DNA of 64,000 nt, taken from SKIA01 sp047602905. Its GTDB lineage: Archaea; Nanobdellota; Nanobdellia; Woesearchaeales; SKIA01. The number at the start of each line of letters is the position of its first letter. The stretch's first letter is position 1. The stretch lies in the NCBI GenBank assembly GCA_047602905.1, contig JBLKOP010000002.1, positions 62,001-126,000 of the forward strand, read 5' to 3'. Below the pieces are notes generated by a model. That model had not been told where the DNA came from and made no database searches. It worked only from the letters and a program-made list of their open reading frames with translations. Shown here piece after piece: positions 50,703-58,641 of the stretch. The translations under genes and the position numbers were made by a program.

Positions 50703-52589
50703 ATGTTGCTGAATGCTAATCGTCGTCGCTTATTATTATTTCCTCACGAAACCGTTCGTCCTATTCAGGATGAGTTAGTTATTGCTGTTGATGAGTCTGT
50801 TCGTAAGCGCAAGCACTTAGTCGTTAATGCTCCTACTGGTCTTGGTAAGACTGCTGCGAGTATTGGTCCTGCTGTCGCGTATGCTATTGAGAACGATCTT
50901 ACAGTGTTTTTCTTGACAAGTCGCCACACCCAGCACCAAATCGCTTTGGATACGATTAAGGCTATTGAGGATCGGTATGAACAAACGATTCCTGTTGCTA
51001 ATCTTATTGGTAAGAAGTGGATGTGTTTGCAGGATGGCGTTTCTGGTATGCATTCTGGTGAGTTCGTGCAGTATTGTCGTCGTTTACGAGAGAACGCTTC
51101 TTGTGAGTATTTTGAGAACTTAAAGCGTTCTGGTTCTCTTTCTCCTGATGCTCGTGTTGCTGTTGAGAAGGCTAAGAGCGCTCCTGCTGCTAGTTCTGTT
51201 GTCTCTATTGGTCGCGAGCATTCTGTGTGTCCGTATGAGATTGGGTTGTTAGCTGCTAGGGAGTCAAGAGTTATTGTTACGGATTATTTTTATTTGTTTC
51301 ATCCACGTATTCGTGAGTCGTTCTTGGCAAAGATAGGTAAGTCTCTTGAGGAATCTATTATTATTGTTGATGAAGCGCATAACTTGCCTGAGCGCATTAA
51401 GGATTTGGCTTCTTCTCGTCTCTCTACGTTTGTTCTTGATCGTGCTGTTCAGGAAGCGGTTGATTTTGAGTACGAGTTTCCTCAGATTGGTCGTCTTAAG
51501 GGGGTGTTGATGGCTTTGGCTAAGGAGGTTGATAAGAAAGCTGGTGAGGGGTTTGTTTCTCGCGAGGATGTTCTTGAGTTGCTTGGCGAGGTTGATGTGA
51601 AGGCTTTGCTTGTTGCGGGCGATCATGTTCGTGAGGAGCGGCGTAATAGCTATATTGCTAGTGTTGCTGAGTTCTTGGATGAGTGGCGCGAGGAGGATGA
51701 GGGTTTTACGCGTATATTGTCTGTTTCTGATTCTTCTGTTTCTTTGTCTCGCAGGTGTCTTGATCCTGGTGTTGTTTCTGGTCCGTTGTTTCGTGAGTGT
51801 TACGCTTCTGTTCTTATGAGTGGTACGCTTCATCCTACGGTGATGTATTCTGAGTTGCTTGATCTTCCTTTGCGTACGGATGAGTACACGTTTCAGAGTC
51901 CTTTTCCTTCTTCTAATCGTCTTTCTCTTATTGTTACGAAGACGACTACGAAGTATACTGCTCGTAGTTCCTCTATGTTTGATGAGCAGGCTTCTGTTCT
52001 TGCGGAGATTGCTGAGGCTACTCCTGGTAATGTGTTGGTGTTTGTTCCTTCTTACGCGTTGCTTTCTGAGATTCATGAGCGTTTTCAAACAATGACTTCT
52101 AAGCCGGTGTTTTGTGAGTCTCGGGGTATGAGTAAGTCGGATAAGGCTTCTGTTCTTTCTAAGCTTGAGTCGTATTCTTCTTCTGGAGCAGTTTTTTTGG
52201 GTGTTACTTCTGGCTCGTTTGCTGAGGGCGTTGATTTTAAGGGTGATTTGGCTAAGGCGGTTGTTGTGGTTGGTCTTCCTCTTGCTCGTCCTGATTTGGA
52301 GACGCAGGCGTTGATGAAGTATTATGATAAGAAGTTTTCTCGCGGCTGGGATTATGGCTACGTCTTTCCTGCGTTTAATAAGGTCTTGCAGAGTGCTGGT
52401 CGGGTTATTCGTTCTGAAGAGGAGAAGGGTGCGCTTATTTTTTTGGATGAGCGCTATGCTTGGGCTAATTATCAGCGGTGTTTTCCTCAGACGTGGCAGT
52501 TAGTGCAAAGTGATTCTCCTGGGGATGTTGTTAAGGAGTTCTTTGGTGTTTCTTCTCAAAAAAAGGCTTCTTCTGATTGGTTCTCATAG
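50703..52589 (+). CDS. XPD/Rad3-type Fe-S DNA helicase
   Basis: The 628-residue superfamily 2 helicase has the motifs NAPTGLGKTAAS (Walker A), TSRHTQHQ, VDEAHNLPER (DEAH), LMSGTLHP, VLVFVPSY and SAGRVIRSEEEKG. Four cysteines suited to a 4Fe-4S cluster follow motif Ia (WMCLQDG, YCRRLRE, SCEYF, VCPYE), the XPD hallmark. It unwinds DNA 5' to 3' and takes part in nucleotide excision repair or damage handling. Length is slightly above the 550-600 of most archaeal XPD. The 3' end overlaps the convergent interrupted gene by 34 bases. Confidence 0.93.
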   Translation: MLLNANRRRLLLFPHETVRPIQDELVIAVDESVRKRKHLVVNAPTGLGKTAASIGPAVAYAIENDLTVFFLTSRHTQHQIALDTIKAIEDRYEQTIPVANLIGKKWMCLQDGVSGMHSGEFVQYCRRLRENASCEYFENLKRSGSLSPDARVAVEKAKSAPAASSVVSIGREHSVCPYEIGLLAARESRVIVTDYFYLFHPRIRESFLAKIGKSLEESIIIVDEAHNLPERIKDLASSRLSTFVLDRAVQEAVDFEYEFPQIGRLKGVLMALAKEVDKKAGEGFVSREDVLELLGEVDVKALLVAGDHVREERRNSYIASVAEFLDEWREEDEGFTRILSVSDSSVSLSRRCLDPGVVSGPLFRECYASVLMSGTLHPTVMYSELLDLPLRTDEYTFQSPFPSSNRLSLIVTKTTTKYTARSSSMFDEQASVLAEIAEATPGNVLVFVPSYALLSEIHERFQTMTSKPVFCESRGMSKSDKASVLSKLESYSSSGAVFLGVTSGSFAEGVDFKGDLAKAVVVVGLPLARPDLETQALMKYYDKKFSRGWDYGYVFPAFNKVLQSAGRVIRSEEEKGALIFLDERYAWANYQRCFPQTWQLVQSDSPGDVVKEFFGVSSQKKASSDWFS

Positions 52590-53062
52590 AATGCGTTGAG
52601 TTCTTGCTGTATTTTGGGTAGTTCTTTCTTGAATACTTCTTGTAGGTGCTCTGTTTCTTCTTGGTAAGCGTATAGTTTTCGTACTGGAAAGAATGTTGTG
52701 TTGTGTACTGGTATGTATATCCATTGTTCTGTTCGCTTGTATTGTTTAGTGATGTCTGCGTGTGTTATTGCGTCTATCCACTAAATAACTTGTTGTTGTA
52801 AGTTGTGTTTTTTACTTGTGTTTAGTGCTAGTGCTGTTTTGTTCTCTAAGAGTTTTATGAGTGCTAGGGGTGTTGTTTTTTCGTGTATGATTATTCCGTT
52901 TTGGTATTGGCTTGAGTCTTTGTTTAGTACGTGCAGGAAGTATTTTTCTGCTTCTTCACACACGTGTACTTCTTTGTGAAAGAAGCTGTCTTCTAGTGTT
53001 TTGTTGTGTGTTTGTAGTACTTTTTGTTGTACCCATTTGGTTGGTGTTGCGTTTTCTTGCAT
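52556..53062 (-). pseudogene. Unknown gene split by an in-frame amber codon
   Basis: From ATG 53062 the minus strand encodes 93 residues (MQENATPTKWVQQKVLQTHN onward) up to TAG at 52781-52783. The same frame then stays open for 74 more codons (WIDAITHADITKQYKRTEQW onward, LPKIQQELNAFYENQSEEAF) to TGA at 52556, with coding-like composition and no start codon of its own. Together they make a 168-codon protein with no recognised family. A CTTATAAATAG promoter lies about 30 bases before the ATG. Pseudogene is the simplest reading; stop-codon readthrough is possible. TAG ends several nearby genes, so the code is not reassigned. Confidence 0.65.
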
Positions 53063-53168
53063 GTTTGTGTGTTAGTGGTTTTTTACTATTTATAAGTACT
53101 AATACAAGTATTTTCGCTTTAAACGAAAAAGCCCGTCCAGTATACAAATTACCACATTAATCGACATA

Positions 53169-53177
53169 TTTATATAC
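53169..53177 (+). promoter_or_regulatory. TATA box of gene 53199-53615
   Basis: TTTATATAC lies 30 bases before the ATG at 53199. Confidence 0.55.
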
Positions 53178-53198
53178 TAGGAGCGTCGCTTATCTGGT

Positions 53199-53615
53199 AT
53201 GGTTATCCTCTTCGACCAATTCAACCTCCCAGAGAACGTATACGAGCTCATATTCGCAACCGAGCAACAAGTACTCGTAGGAAAACTCCTCATAGAAGAA
53301 ATCAAGCAACACGATGGAGAAATGGGAAAAACAGAGATGAGCATGTTCGCAACCCAGCTACACGACGGATTCACCATAGAAACAGAACAAGACTTCCCCG
53401 TACCACTCAAGAAAAAAGCAAAAATCAGCTATAACAAACGACAGTTCTACGACAGAATACTCACGCCCATGAAAACCATGGGGATGATACAGTACGACAT
53501 GTACAAAAAAACGTACAAGATAAGTGAGAATTTCAACAAAAACCTCATGAAAATTGGTTTGATGTGGCTGCAAGAAACCCGCAAACCACCCTTTCCATTC
53601 AAAGTAGTCAACTGA
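53199..53615 (+). CDS. Hypothetical protein, winged-helix-like
   Basis: A 138-residue protein starting MVILFDQFNLPENVYELI. The helix-rich middle and end (FYDRILTPMKTMGMIQYDMYKKTYKISENFNKN in pieces) has the helix-loop-strand pattern of a winged helix, with basic residues for nucleic-acid binding. No family recognised. A TATA box 30 bases upstream supports expression. Codons end mostly in A. Confidence 0.6.
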   Translation: MVILFDQFNLPENVYELIFATEQQVLVGKLLIEEIKQHDGEMGKTEMSMFATQLHDGFTIETEQDFPVPLKKKAKISYNKRQFYDRILTPMKTMGMIQYDMYKKTYKISENFNKNLMKIGLMWLQETRKPPFPFKVVN

Positions 53616-53684
53616 AACGGCGCACAAGCACAAGCCTTGAAGCGTCGATAGCAGGCCAAACGAAGTGAATGAACAATTACCTTC

Positions 53685-53749
53685 AAAACTCTGGGTGCGC
53701 TTCTCTCCACTCTCTCACCCACTCTCCAATTATAAGCCCCCAGAGTTTT
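53685..53749. repeat. 11-base inverted repeat flanking a 43-base core
   Basis: AAAACTCTGGG (53685-53695) and CCCAGAGTTTT (53739-53749) are perfect inverted repeats; next to the first arm lies GGGTG and inside the core CACCC, allowing alternative pairing. The region from 53616 to 54036 has no intact gene. It could form a structured RNA, or be the end of a decayed mobile element. Confidence 0.5.
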
Positions 53750-53788
53750 CTTGCTCATATTTCCTCAGCCGATTCAGGATGAGGTGAG

Positions 53789-53992
53789 CTAACAGCCAAA
53801 GCCTTCGGGCTTTGGCACTTTTACATTCACTGTTGTTTCTGTGTGATCTTGGTCGCCACAGTAACCACAAGCACAATCTCTCCCCCCCCCACAAAGATGC
53901 TTATCTTATACAGTAACATAATTGCCTAGTTCAGGCAGAAACAACAGTTTCTTCTCATCAAGTCCCAAAGTTCCAACAACAGAAACCAACCA
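53789..53992 (-). pseudogene. Degraded coding remnant with cysteine cluster
   Basis: One minus-strand frame reads LVSVVGTLGLDEKKLLFLPE, a TAA at 53906-53908, then LCGGGRDCACGYCGDQDHTE and VPKPEGFGC before a stop. The four cysteines resemble a zinc site and the composition looks coding, but the frame is bounded and interrupted by stops and includes a run of nine G. I treat it as a decayed gene tail of unknown origin. Confidence 0.3.
53795..53816. repeat. Perfect hairpin with TTCG loop
   Basis: GCCAAAGCC-TTCG-GGCTTTGGC forms a 9-base-pair stem with a UUCG tetraloop, an exceptionally stable RNA hairpin. A second short stem CCTCA/TGAGG (53763-53767 and 53780-53784) lies just before. It is followed on the plus strand by ACTTTTAC, so it could end a transcript, though intrinsic terminators of this kind are not typical of archaea; it may also be a mobile-element end. 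Confidence 0.6.
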
Positions 53993-54036
53993 TTACAGTA
54001 ACTTCGTTGGCTTTGGCAAACAACAACAAACATACC

Positions 54037-54306
54037 ATGAACGAAACAATAGTAACGCACTGCCTAGCAATTTGGCATACGCACACAGGAAGCATGCATC
54101 AGTCAGACAAAGACTTTTTTGACGCGCACGTACAAACAACCGCGCAAGAATCCTGTGATGAATTCGTAGCGGCACAAGAACTCATAACAGCGCGTCTACA
54201 CGAGTTTGGCCACGAGTATGATGAAGCAATACGTTTAGCTCAAGAACTCGTACGCACCTATGCTCAGCGCTTTGGTGTACGCACAGAACAACTTCAAGTA
54301 GCGTAG
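54037..54306 (+). CDS. Small hypothetical helical protein
   Basis: An 89-residue protein starting MNETIVTHCLAIWHTHTGSM. It is helical with several histidines in the first 25 residues and a C-terminal amphipathic helix (DEAIRLAQELVRTYAQRFG). Not recognised. The frame is open upstream to 54007 but the ATG at 54037 is the more plausible start. Confidence 0.55.
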   Translation: MNETIVTHCLAIWHTHTGSMHQSDKDFFDAHVQTTAQESCDEFVAAQELITARLHEFGHEYDEAIRLAQELVRTYAQRFGVRTEQLQVA

Positions 54307-54405
54307 TCTCAAATAAAGTTAATCAAAGAACAAAGCTAAAAAATCAAAGATAGTTTATAAATTAAAAAACAAAACTTTAATTACTATACTTACAGTACTT
54401 ACCAT

Positions 54406-54537
54406 ATGGAAACTGTAACAATTCCCAAAGAAGAGTATCGTCGCTTAAAAGTACTAGAAAAAATCGAATGGGAAGTTGTAGGGGAATTCAAAGAGGCTCT
54501 TGATGATCTCCGAGCAGATCGGTTTACAGAGTGCTAG
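54406..54537 (+). CDS. RelB-like antitoxin
   Basis: A 43-residue protein METVTIPKEEYRRLKVLEKI, then EFKEALDDLRADRF. The short N-terminal strand with VTIPKEEYRRL and the ending E-D-L-x-A-D-R-F match archaeal RelB-type antitoxins, which bind their own promoter and wrap the toxin. The toxin gene faces it on the other strand with 14 bases of overlap between the two 3' ends. The gene is below the size limit of most ORF tracks. Confidence 0.75.
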   Translation: METVTIPKEEYRRLKVLEKIEWEVVGEFKEALDDLRADRFTEC

Positions 54538-54847
54538 CTATGCGCTGAGCTTCTTTTTTGAAATCTGAGAACATGAGTTTAATTTCGTCAATAGTTTCTT
54601 GCTGATATTTTTTATTGCTTGCATTGACAAGAAAAATGATTTTCAAATCTTTATAGACAAGAAAATACACTCGCTTATCTCCAATCTTTTTTTCTCTAAA
54701 GAACTCATAAGATAATGGTTGACCAATAATCTTTCCTTGCTTTAATTCTTCGATAAAACTATTTAGTTCTTCTTGCTGTTTTTTTGTTAAGAGCTTACTA
54801 ATTATTTTAGAAAACTTGTCAATTTTAAACACTCGATATTGATTCAC
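54524..54847 (-). CDS. RelE/ParE-family toxin
   Basis: A 107-residue basic protein starting MNQYRVFKIDKFSKIISKL. The RelE-like pattern is clear: a first strand, two helices with KKQQEELNSFIEELKQGK, then REKKIGDKRVYFLVYKDLKIIFLVNASNKK (in pieces), whose basic and aromatic residues form the mRNA-cleaving or gyrase-binding surface in the family. GTG start at 54847 with a TTATAAAG box about 28 bases upstream. It is transcribed convergently with the antitoxin instead of behind it, which is unusual. Confidence 0.78.
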   Translation of the reverse strand: MNQYRVFKIDKFSKIISKLLTKKQQEELNSFIEELKQGKIIGQPLSYEFFREKKIGDKRVYFLVYKDLKIIFLVNASNKKYQQETIDEIKLMFSDFKKEAQRIASTL

Positions 54848-54943
54848 AAACCAGTTTATTAATTTCTTTCTTTATAACTACACCGAAGAAAACTACTTTG
54901 GAAACATAAGAACCATTAAATACGTCTTTTTCCTTATAGGTGT

Positions 54944-55351
54944 ATGGCCACGGTGTTTGATAAAATTCTTGATAAAGAAATCCCTAACTATACTGTGTAT
55001 GAGAACGATTATGCTTTAGCTTTTCTTGATATAAACCCTTCTGTTACAGGACATACCTTAGTTATTCCTAAAGAGCGCGTAGCGAGTATTGCTGATTTAA
55101 GTCCTGAAGCTGCTGCTGGTTTTATTCATGCAGTACAAGAAGTAAATAAGCTACTTAAAAACAAACTTTCTTGTGATGGAGTTAATCATTTACTTGCTGA
55201 CGGAGTAAGTGCTGGTCAAGAAGTTATGCACGTGCATATGCATCTTCTTCCTCGCTACAAACAGGACGGAAAACACTTTCATCCTGTAGGAAAACAAGTG
55301 AGTTTATCTTCTCAGGAGTTTATTGATTTACAAGAGCAACTGCGTTCTTAG
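54944..55351 (+). CDS. HIT-family nucleotide hydrolase
   Basis: The 135-residue protein has the histidine triad VMHVHMHLLPR near 92 and the family's N-terminus FDKILDKEIPNYTVYENDYALAFLDINPSVTGHTLVIPK (in pieces). Such HINT/HIT proteins hydrolyse AMP-lysine or similar nucleotide conjugates. Start ATG 54944. Its end overlaps the convergent proline-rich gene by 4 bases. Confidence 0.92.
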   Translation: MATVFDKILDKEIPNYTVYENDYALAFLDINPSVTGHTLVIPKERVASIADLSPEAAAGFIHAVQEVNKLLKNKLSCDGVNHLLADGVSAGQEVMHVHMHLLPRYKQDGKHFHPVGKQVSLSSQEFIDLQEQLRS

Positions 55352-55719
55352 TTGTGATCAAGTTTTTTTAGTTCGCGAACGCGATCAGCTATGCGCAAGA
55401 ATTCTGCTAATTCCATCTTCTCTCGAATAGGTAGGTTCAGGCTCATTCCTTCTCCTAGCTCTAACAAAATACTGTTTTTTTCAGAAACGCTCTCTTCCAC
55501 TTTTGGCTCTACTGGAGCTGCAGGAGTTGGTTGCTGAACCGGTGCTTGTTGTTGTTCAGTTCTTGGCGGCTGCCATCCTTGGGGTGGTTGTTGGGGTTGT
55601 CCTTGCCAAGCTTGTTGCTGCGTAGGGGGTTGTTGTGCTCCTCCTGCTTGCATCTTTGCTTTTAACTCCTCGATTTTTGAGCGTGTATCATCGTTCTTGT
55701 TTGATCCGAATAATCCCAT
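55348..55719 (-). CDS. Proline/glutamine-rich hypothetical protein
   Basis: The 123-residue protein has a charged N-terminal helix (DTRSKIEELKAKM), a central low-complexity region rich in Pro, Gln and Trp (residues 27-72), and a conserved-looking C-terminal helix (LNLPIREKMELAEFLRIADRV). The central part is probably disordered. Function unknown; no signal peptide. Confidence 0.65.
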   Translation of the reverse strand: MGLFGSNKNDDTRSKIEELKAKMQAGGAQQPPTQQQAWQGQPQQPPQGWQPPRTEQQQAPVQQPTPAAPVEPKVEESVSEKNSILLELGEGMSLNLPIREKMELAEFLRIADRVRELKKLDHN

Positions 55720-55815
55720 AGTAACTTGTTTTCTCCTCTTTTCCTGACGCGGAATATAGGAGTGAATGCTGCCTTGACGTTTAAAAGGGTTTATTACTCT
55801 TGTTTAATGAAAACA

Positions 55816-56145
55816 TCAGATGTTTTCTAATATGTGTATTATCTTAATAATATTCTCTTGGTGTATTTGAGTCATCTTATTGTTCCATTCGTCGCTGAGT
55901 TGCTGATTTTTGTTGTTGTTATTAACTGCTTGTCGTATAGTTTTACATACCCGTAGCAAGTCTTCGTAACCATCTACTCCAAGTGTTTTCGATTCTTCTA
56001 TTAAATTGATTATATTTGTTATTTCATTTGTTATAGCAAGAAATTCTTGATCAGAAAAGTTCTCTATAATATTTTTTTTATGTTGTATAATGCTTTGACG
56101 TAAATCTTTTTGTATGGCTGCGATGTGTTGTTGGTATCCTTTCAT
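55816..56145 (-). CDS. Hypothetical helical protein
   Basis: A 109-residue, AT-rich, wholly helical protein (MKGYQQHIAAIQKDLRQSII and onward, ITNIINLIEESKTLG). No motif recognised. It is 96 bases downstream, on the minus strand, of nothing else coding; the upstream side faces the lipoprotein gene. Confidence 0.55.
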   Translation of the reverse strand: MKGYQQHIAAIQKDLRQSIIQHKKNIIENFSDQEFLAITNEITNIINLIEESKTLGVDGYEDLLRVCKTIRQAVNNNNKNQQLSDEWNNKMTQIHQENIIKIIHILENI

Positions 56146-56207
56146 GATATAATAATTTGTTTTATGTATAAAAAAGTAAAGAAAAAAAATATTTTTTTTT
56201 GTTCAGC

Positions 56208-57383
56208 TTATGCTGGTACTACAAACACTGGAGGTCTGTTTACTGCTTGTACAGTAATTAGTACTTCTTTAGTGGTTGTTAATACTCTGTCACTTGCTTC
56301 TATTTCAACGACGTACTCGCCTGCTTCGCCGAAATCAACGTATCGTGTGCTTGTATTCATCCATCCACTGTACCGAACTACTACTTCGTCTCCGTCTGGG
56401 TCACTTATCGTTACCCAGTTCTTGAGATCAAAGTGCTCTCCTTCGTTAATGACGATTTCGTCTTCAACGATGATGACTGGTGGTCGGTTGCGTATAGCTA
56501 GCTCGACGGTGACTTCTTGGCTTACTTCATCAATTCCGTCACTTGCGGTGACTGTGATGACGTATTCTCCTGCGTCTCCTACTCTGCTCTGCCAGATTCC
56601 GTCAGTACCTACTGGTTCTGTGTACGTAATCGTTACTTCGCTTCCGTCTGGGTCTGTTGCGTTTGCTCGTAGATTAATTCTGTCTCCTTCCACTGCTTGT
56701 ATACTTGTTTGTGCAAGTTCTAGCACTGGTGGTCGGTTAACGTTTTCTACAATGACTGTTACGTCTTTGAACACTTCGTTTCCTGCTGTGTCTTCAGCAA
56801 TGATGCGTACGTTGTATTCTCCTGCGTCATCATAGGTTGTTCTGTACGTTGCGCTACTCATCCATCCGCTGTAGCTGACGATGATGTCATCTCCTTCTGG
56901 GTCTGTGATGTTGTAGATGTTTAAGTCAACTACTTCTCCTTCTCGTACCTCAATAACTTCTGGTCCTCGGATGCTTGGAGGAAGGTTTAGTGCGTCTACT
57001 ACTACAAGTATTGTTATGCTTGTGTTCTCGATTCCGTCACTTGCTATTATGCGTACGTCATATTCTCCTGCGTCTCCAATATCTGTTTGCCAGGTTCCTT
57101 CTGTACTAAATGGTTCTCCAAAGTATAGTGTTACTTCGTCTCCGTCTGGATCAACTGCTCGAGTGTTTAGTTGTATGAAGTCTCCTTCTACTCCTCGTAC
57201 GGTTGCTGCGTATTCGTTGTTCTCAACTGGTTCTACAATCTCCTCTCCATTTACTGGTGTTTCTGGGCTGTAGTCTGTTTCGTTGAACGTAGCTGTCTCG
57301 TTCTCGCCTACAGGTACAGTCGGGGTACATGCTGCGAGTACGAAGAGGATAGCTAGTCCAAACAGTATTGCTTGTTTGTTCAT
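56208..57383 (-). CDS. Surface lipoprotein with four Ig/cadherin-like repeats
   Basis: The 391-residue protein has a lipoprotein signal peptide, AILFGLAILFVLAAC, with the lipidated cysteine at 19, then an acidic linker to about 57. Four repeats of roughly 80 residues follow, at about 58-134, 140-216, 225-299 and 305-381, each with DPDGDEV- or DPEGDD-type calcium-binding motifs, GDAGEY, and a closing N-x-PPV. This is a PKD/cadherin-like beta-sandwich fold displayed on the cell surface, probably for adhesion or interaction. Start ATG 57383. Confidence 0.85.
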   Translation of the reverse strand: MNKQAILFGLAILFVLAACTPTVPVGENETATFNETDYSPETPVNGEEIVEPVENNEYAATVRGVEGDFIQLNTRAVDPDGDEVTLYFGEPFSTEGTWQTDIGDAGEYDVRIIASDGIENTSITILVVVDALNLPPSIRGPEVIEVREGEVVDLNIYNITDPEGDDIIVSYSGWMSSATYRTTYDDAGEYNVRIIAEDTAGNEVFKDVTVIVENVNRPPVLELAQTSIQAVEGDRINLRANATDPDGSEVTITYTEPVGTDGIWQSRVGDAGEYVITVTASDGIDEVSQEVTVELAIRNRPPVIIVEDEIVINEGEHFDLKNWVTISDPDGDEVVVRYSGWMNTSTRYVDFGEAGEYVVEIEASDRVLTTTKEVLITVQAVNRPPVFVVPA

Positions 57384-57449
57384 TGGTAGTTCCCCATAAG
57401 AGTTTCCACTTGTGAATAGATACAAGTTGCTTGTATTTAAATGTTCTTC

Positions 57450-58568
57450 TCAGAACGCGTCTTTTATGCGCTCAAAGAAGCTTTTCTGTGGTGTGGTACT
57501 TTCTCCGCGTAGATTAGTGTAGTTTTTAAGCGCTTCTTTTTGCTCTTTACTAAGTTTCTTAGGTGTTTCTAAAATTACTTTTACGTGCAGGTCTCCTTTT
57601 CCTCCTCGTATAGTGGGCATTCCGTATCCTCGTAGACGAAAGGTTGTGTGGCTTTGTGTTCCTGCAGGTATTTCTAGTGTTGCGCTTCCTTGCAAGGTAG
57701 GTATTTTTACGTCGTCTCCGAGTGCTGCTTGTGAGAAGCTAATGGGTACTTGTGCGTGTAAGGTACTTGCTTCTCGTGTGAAGAACTCGTGTTGTTTTAT
57801 GCGCACAACGATGTATAAGTCTCCTGGTGGTGTTCCTGCTTCTCCTGCTTCTCCTTCTCCTGCTACACGAATGGTTTGTCCGTTCTCTACTCCTGCTGGG
57901 ATGTCTATAGTAAGCGTTTTTTTCTTCTTTACGCGTCCTTCTCCTTGACAAGCACTACACGTCTCTTTTGGTATACTTCCTCTTCCTTTACAGCTTGGAC
58001 ACGTCGTTTGTGTTCTAAACGCTCCAAATGGTGTTTGTTGTTGCTGTATTACTTGTCCTTGCCCGTTACAGGTACTGCAAGTACGTACTTCTTGGTTTTT
58101 TGCTCCTGTCCCTTTACAGGTACTGCACGCGTCGTACTTGTTTACCTCTATTGTTCTTTCTGTGCCTGTATATGCTTCTTTTAGCGTAATCGTTGCTTGT
58201 GTTTGTAAATCTGCTCCTCGTCTAGATTGCTGTCTTCCTCCTCTAAAGCCTCCTCCAAAGAACTCGCTAAAAATGTCTTCAAAACCTCCAAATCCACTGG
58301 TATCAAAGCCGCTAAACCCTCCTTGTCCTCCTCCTGTTTTCTTGTTTTGCGTGTACGCTTCATGACCAAACTGGTCGTACTGCGCTCGTGATTGCTCGTT
58401 ACTAAGTATTTTATAGGCCTCGTTTACTTTTTTGAATTGCTCCTCTGCTTCTGGATTGTCTTTGTTAAGGTCTGGGTGGTATTTTTTTGCTTTTTTCTTA
58501 TACGCTTTTTTTATTTCTTCCTGACTAGCGTTTTTGGTAATTCCTAATGTTTGGTAATGGTCACTCAT
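57450..58568 (-). CDS. dnaJ: Chaperone DnaJ (Hsp40)
   Basis: The 372-residue type I J-protein stimulates DnaK. J domain at 1-70 with KYHPDLNKDN, a G/F region near 75-115, four zinc repeats (CSTCKGTG, CSTCNGQG, CPSCKGRG, CSACQGEG), and the C-terminal substrate-binding domains. Complete and of normal length. It follows dnaK on the same strand by 73 bases, so it may have its own weak promoter or be cotranscribed. Confidence 0.96.
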   Translation of the reverse strand: MSDHYQTLGITKNASQEEIKKAYKKKAKKYHPDLNKDNPEAEEQFKKVNEAYKILSNEQSRAQYDQFGHEAYTQNKKTGGGQGGFSGFDTSGFGGFEDIFSEFFGGGFRGGRQQSRRGADLQTQATITLKEAYTGTERTIEVNKYDACSTCKGTGAKNQEVRTCSTCNGQGQVIQQQQTPFGAFRTQTTCPSCKGRGSIPKETCSACQGEGRVKKKKTLTIDIPAGVENGQTIRVAGEGEAGEAGTPPGDLYIVVRIKQHEFFTREASTLHAQVPISFSQAALGDDVKIPTLQGSATLEIPAGTQSHTTFRLRGYGMPTIRGGKGDLHVKVILETPKKLSKEQKEALKNYTNLRGESTTPQKSFFERIKDAF

Positions 58569-58641
58569 GGTAGCTTGCTATTCTGTGTTGTTTTATAACT
58601 CTTCGTAAGAAGAATAGAAAAAAATATTTTGTTTGTAGAGA

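Noticed and set aside
51264..52088. Minus-strand frame of 274 codons across the XPD-type helicase
   Set aside because: Antisense shadow; extremely Arg/Asn-rich and without motifs.
52781..52783. Reassignment of TAG as a sense codon in this genome
   Set aside because: Several nearby genes with known length, such as secD and the XPD-type helicase, end in TAG at the expected place, and no PylS or tRNA-Pyl is in the window.
53447..53758. Minus-strand frame of 103 codons
   Set aside because: It runs opposite the gene at 53199-53615 and the inverted repeats, has no promoter, and its composition (many Arg, Cys, Val) is that of an antisense shadow.
53922..54122. Plus-strand frame rich in Asn and Ser
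   Set aside because: It overlaps the better-supported gene at 54037-54306 in another frame, and has no proper start or promoter.
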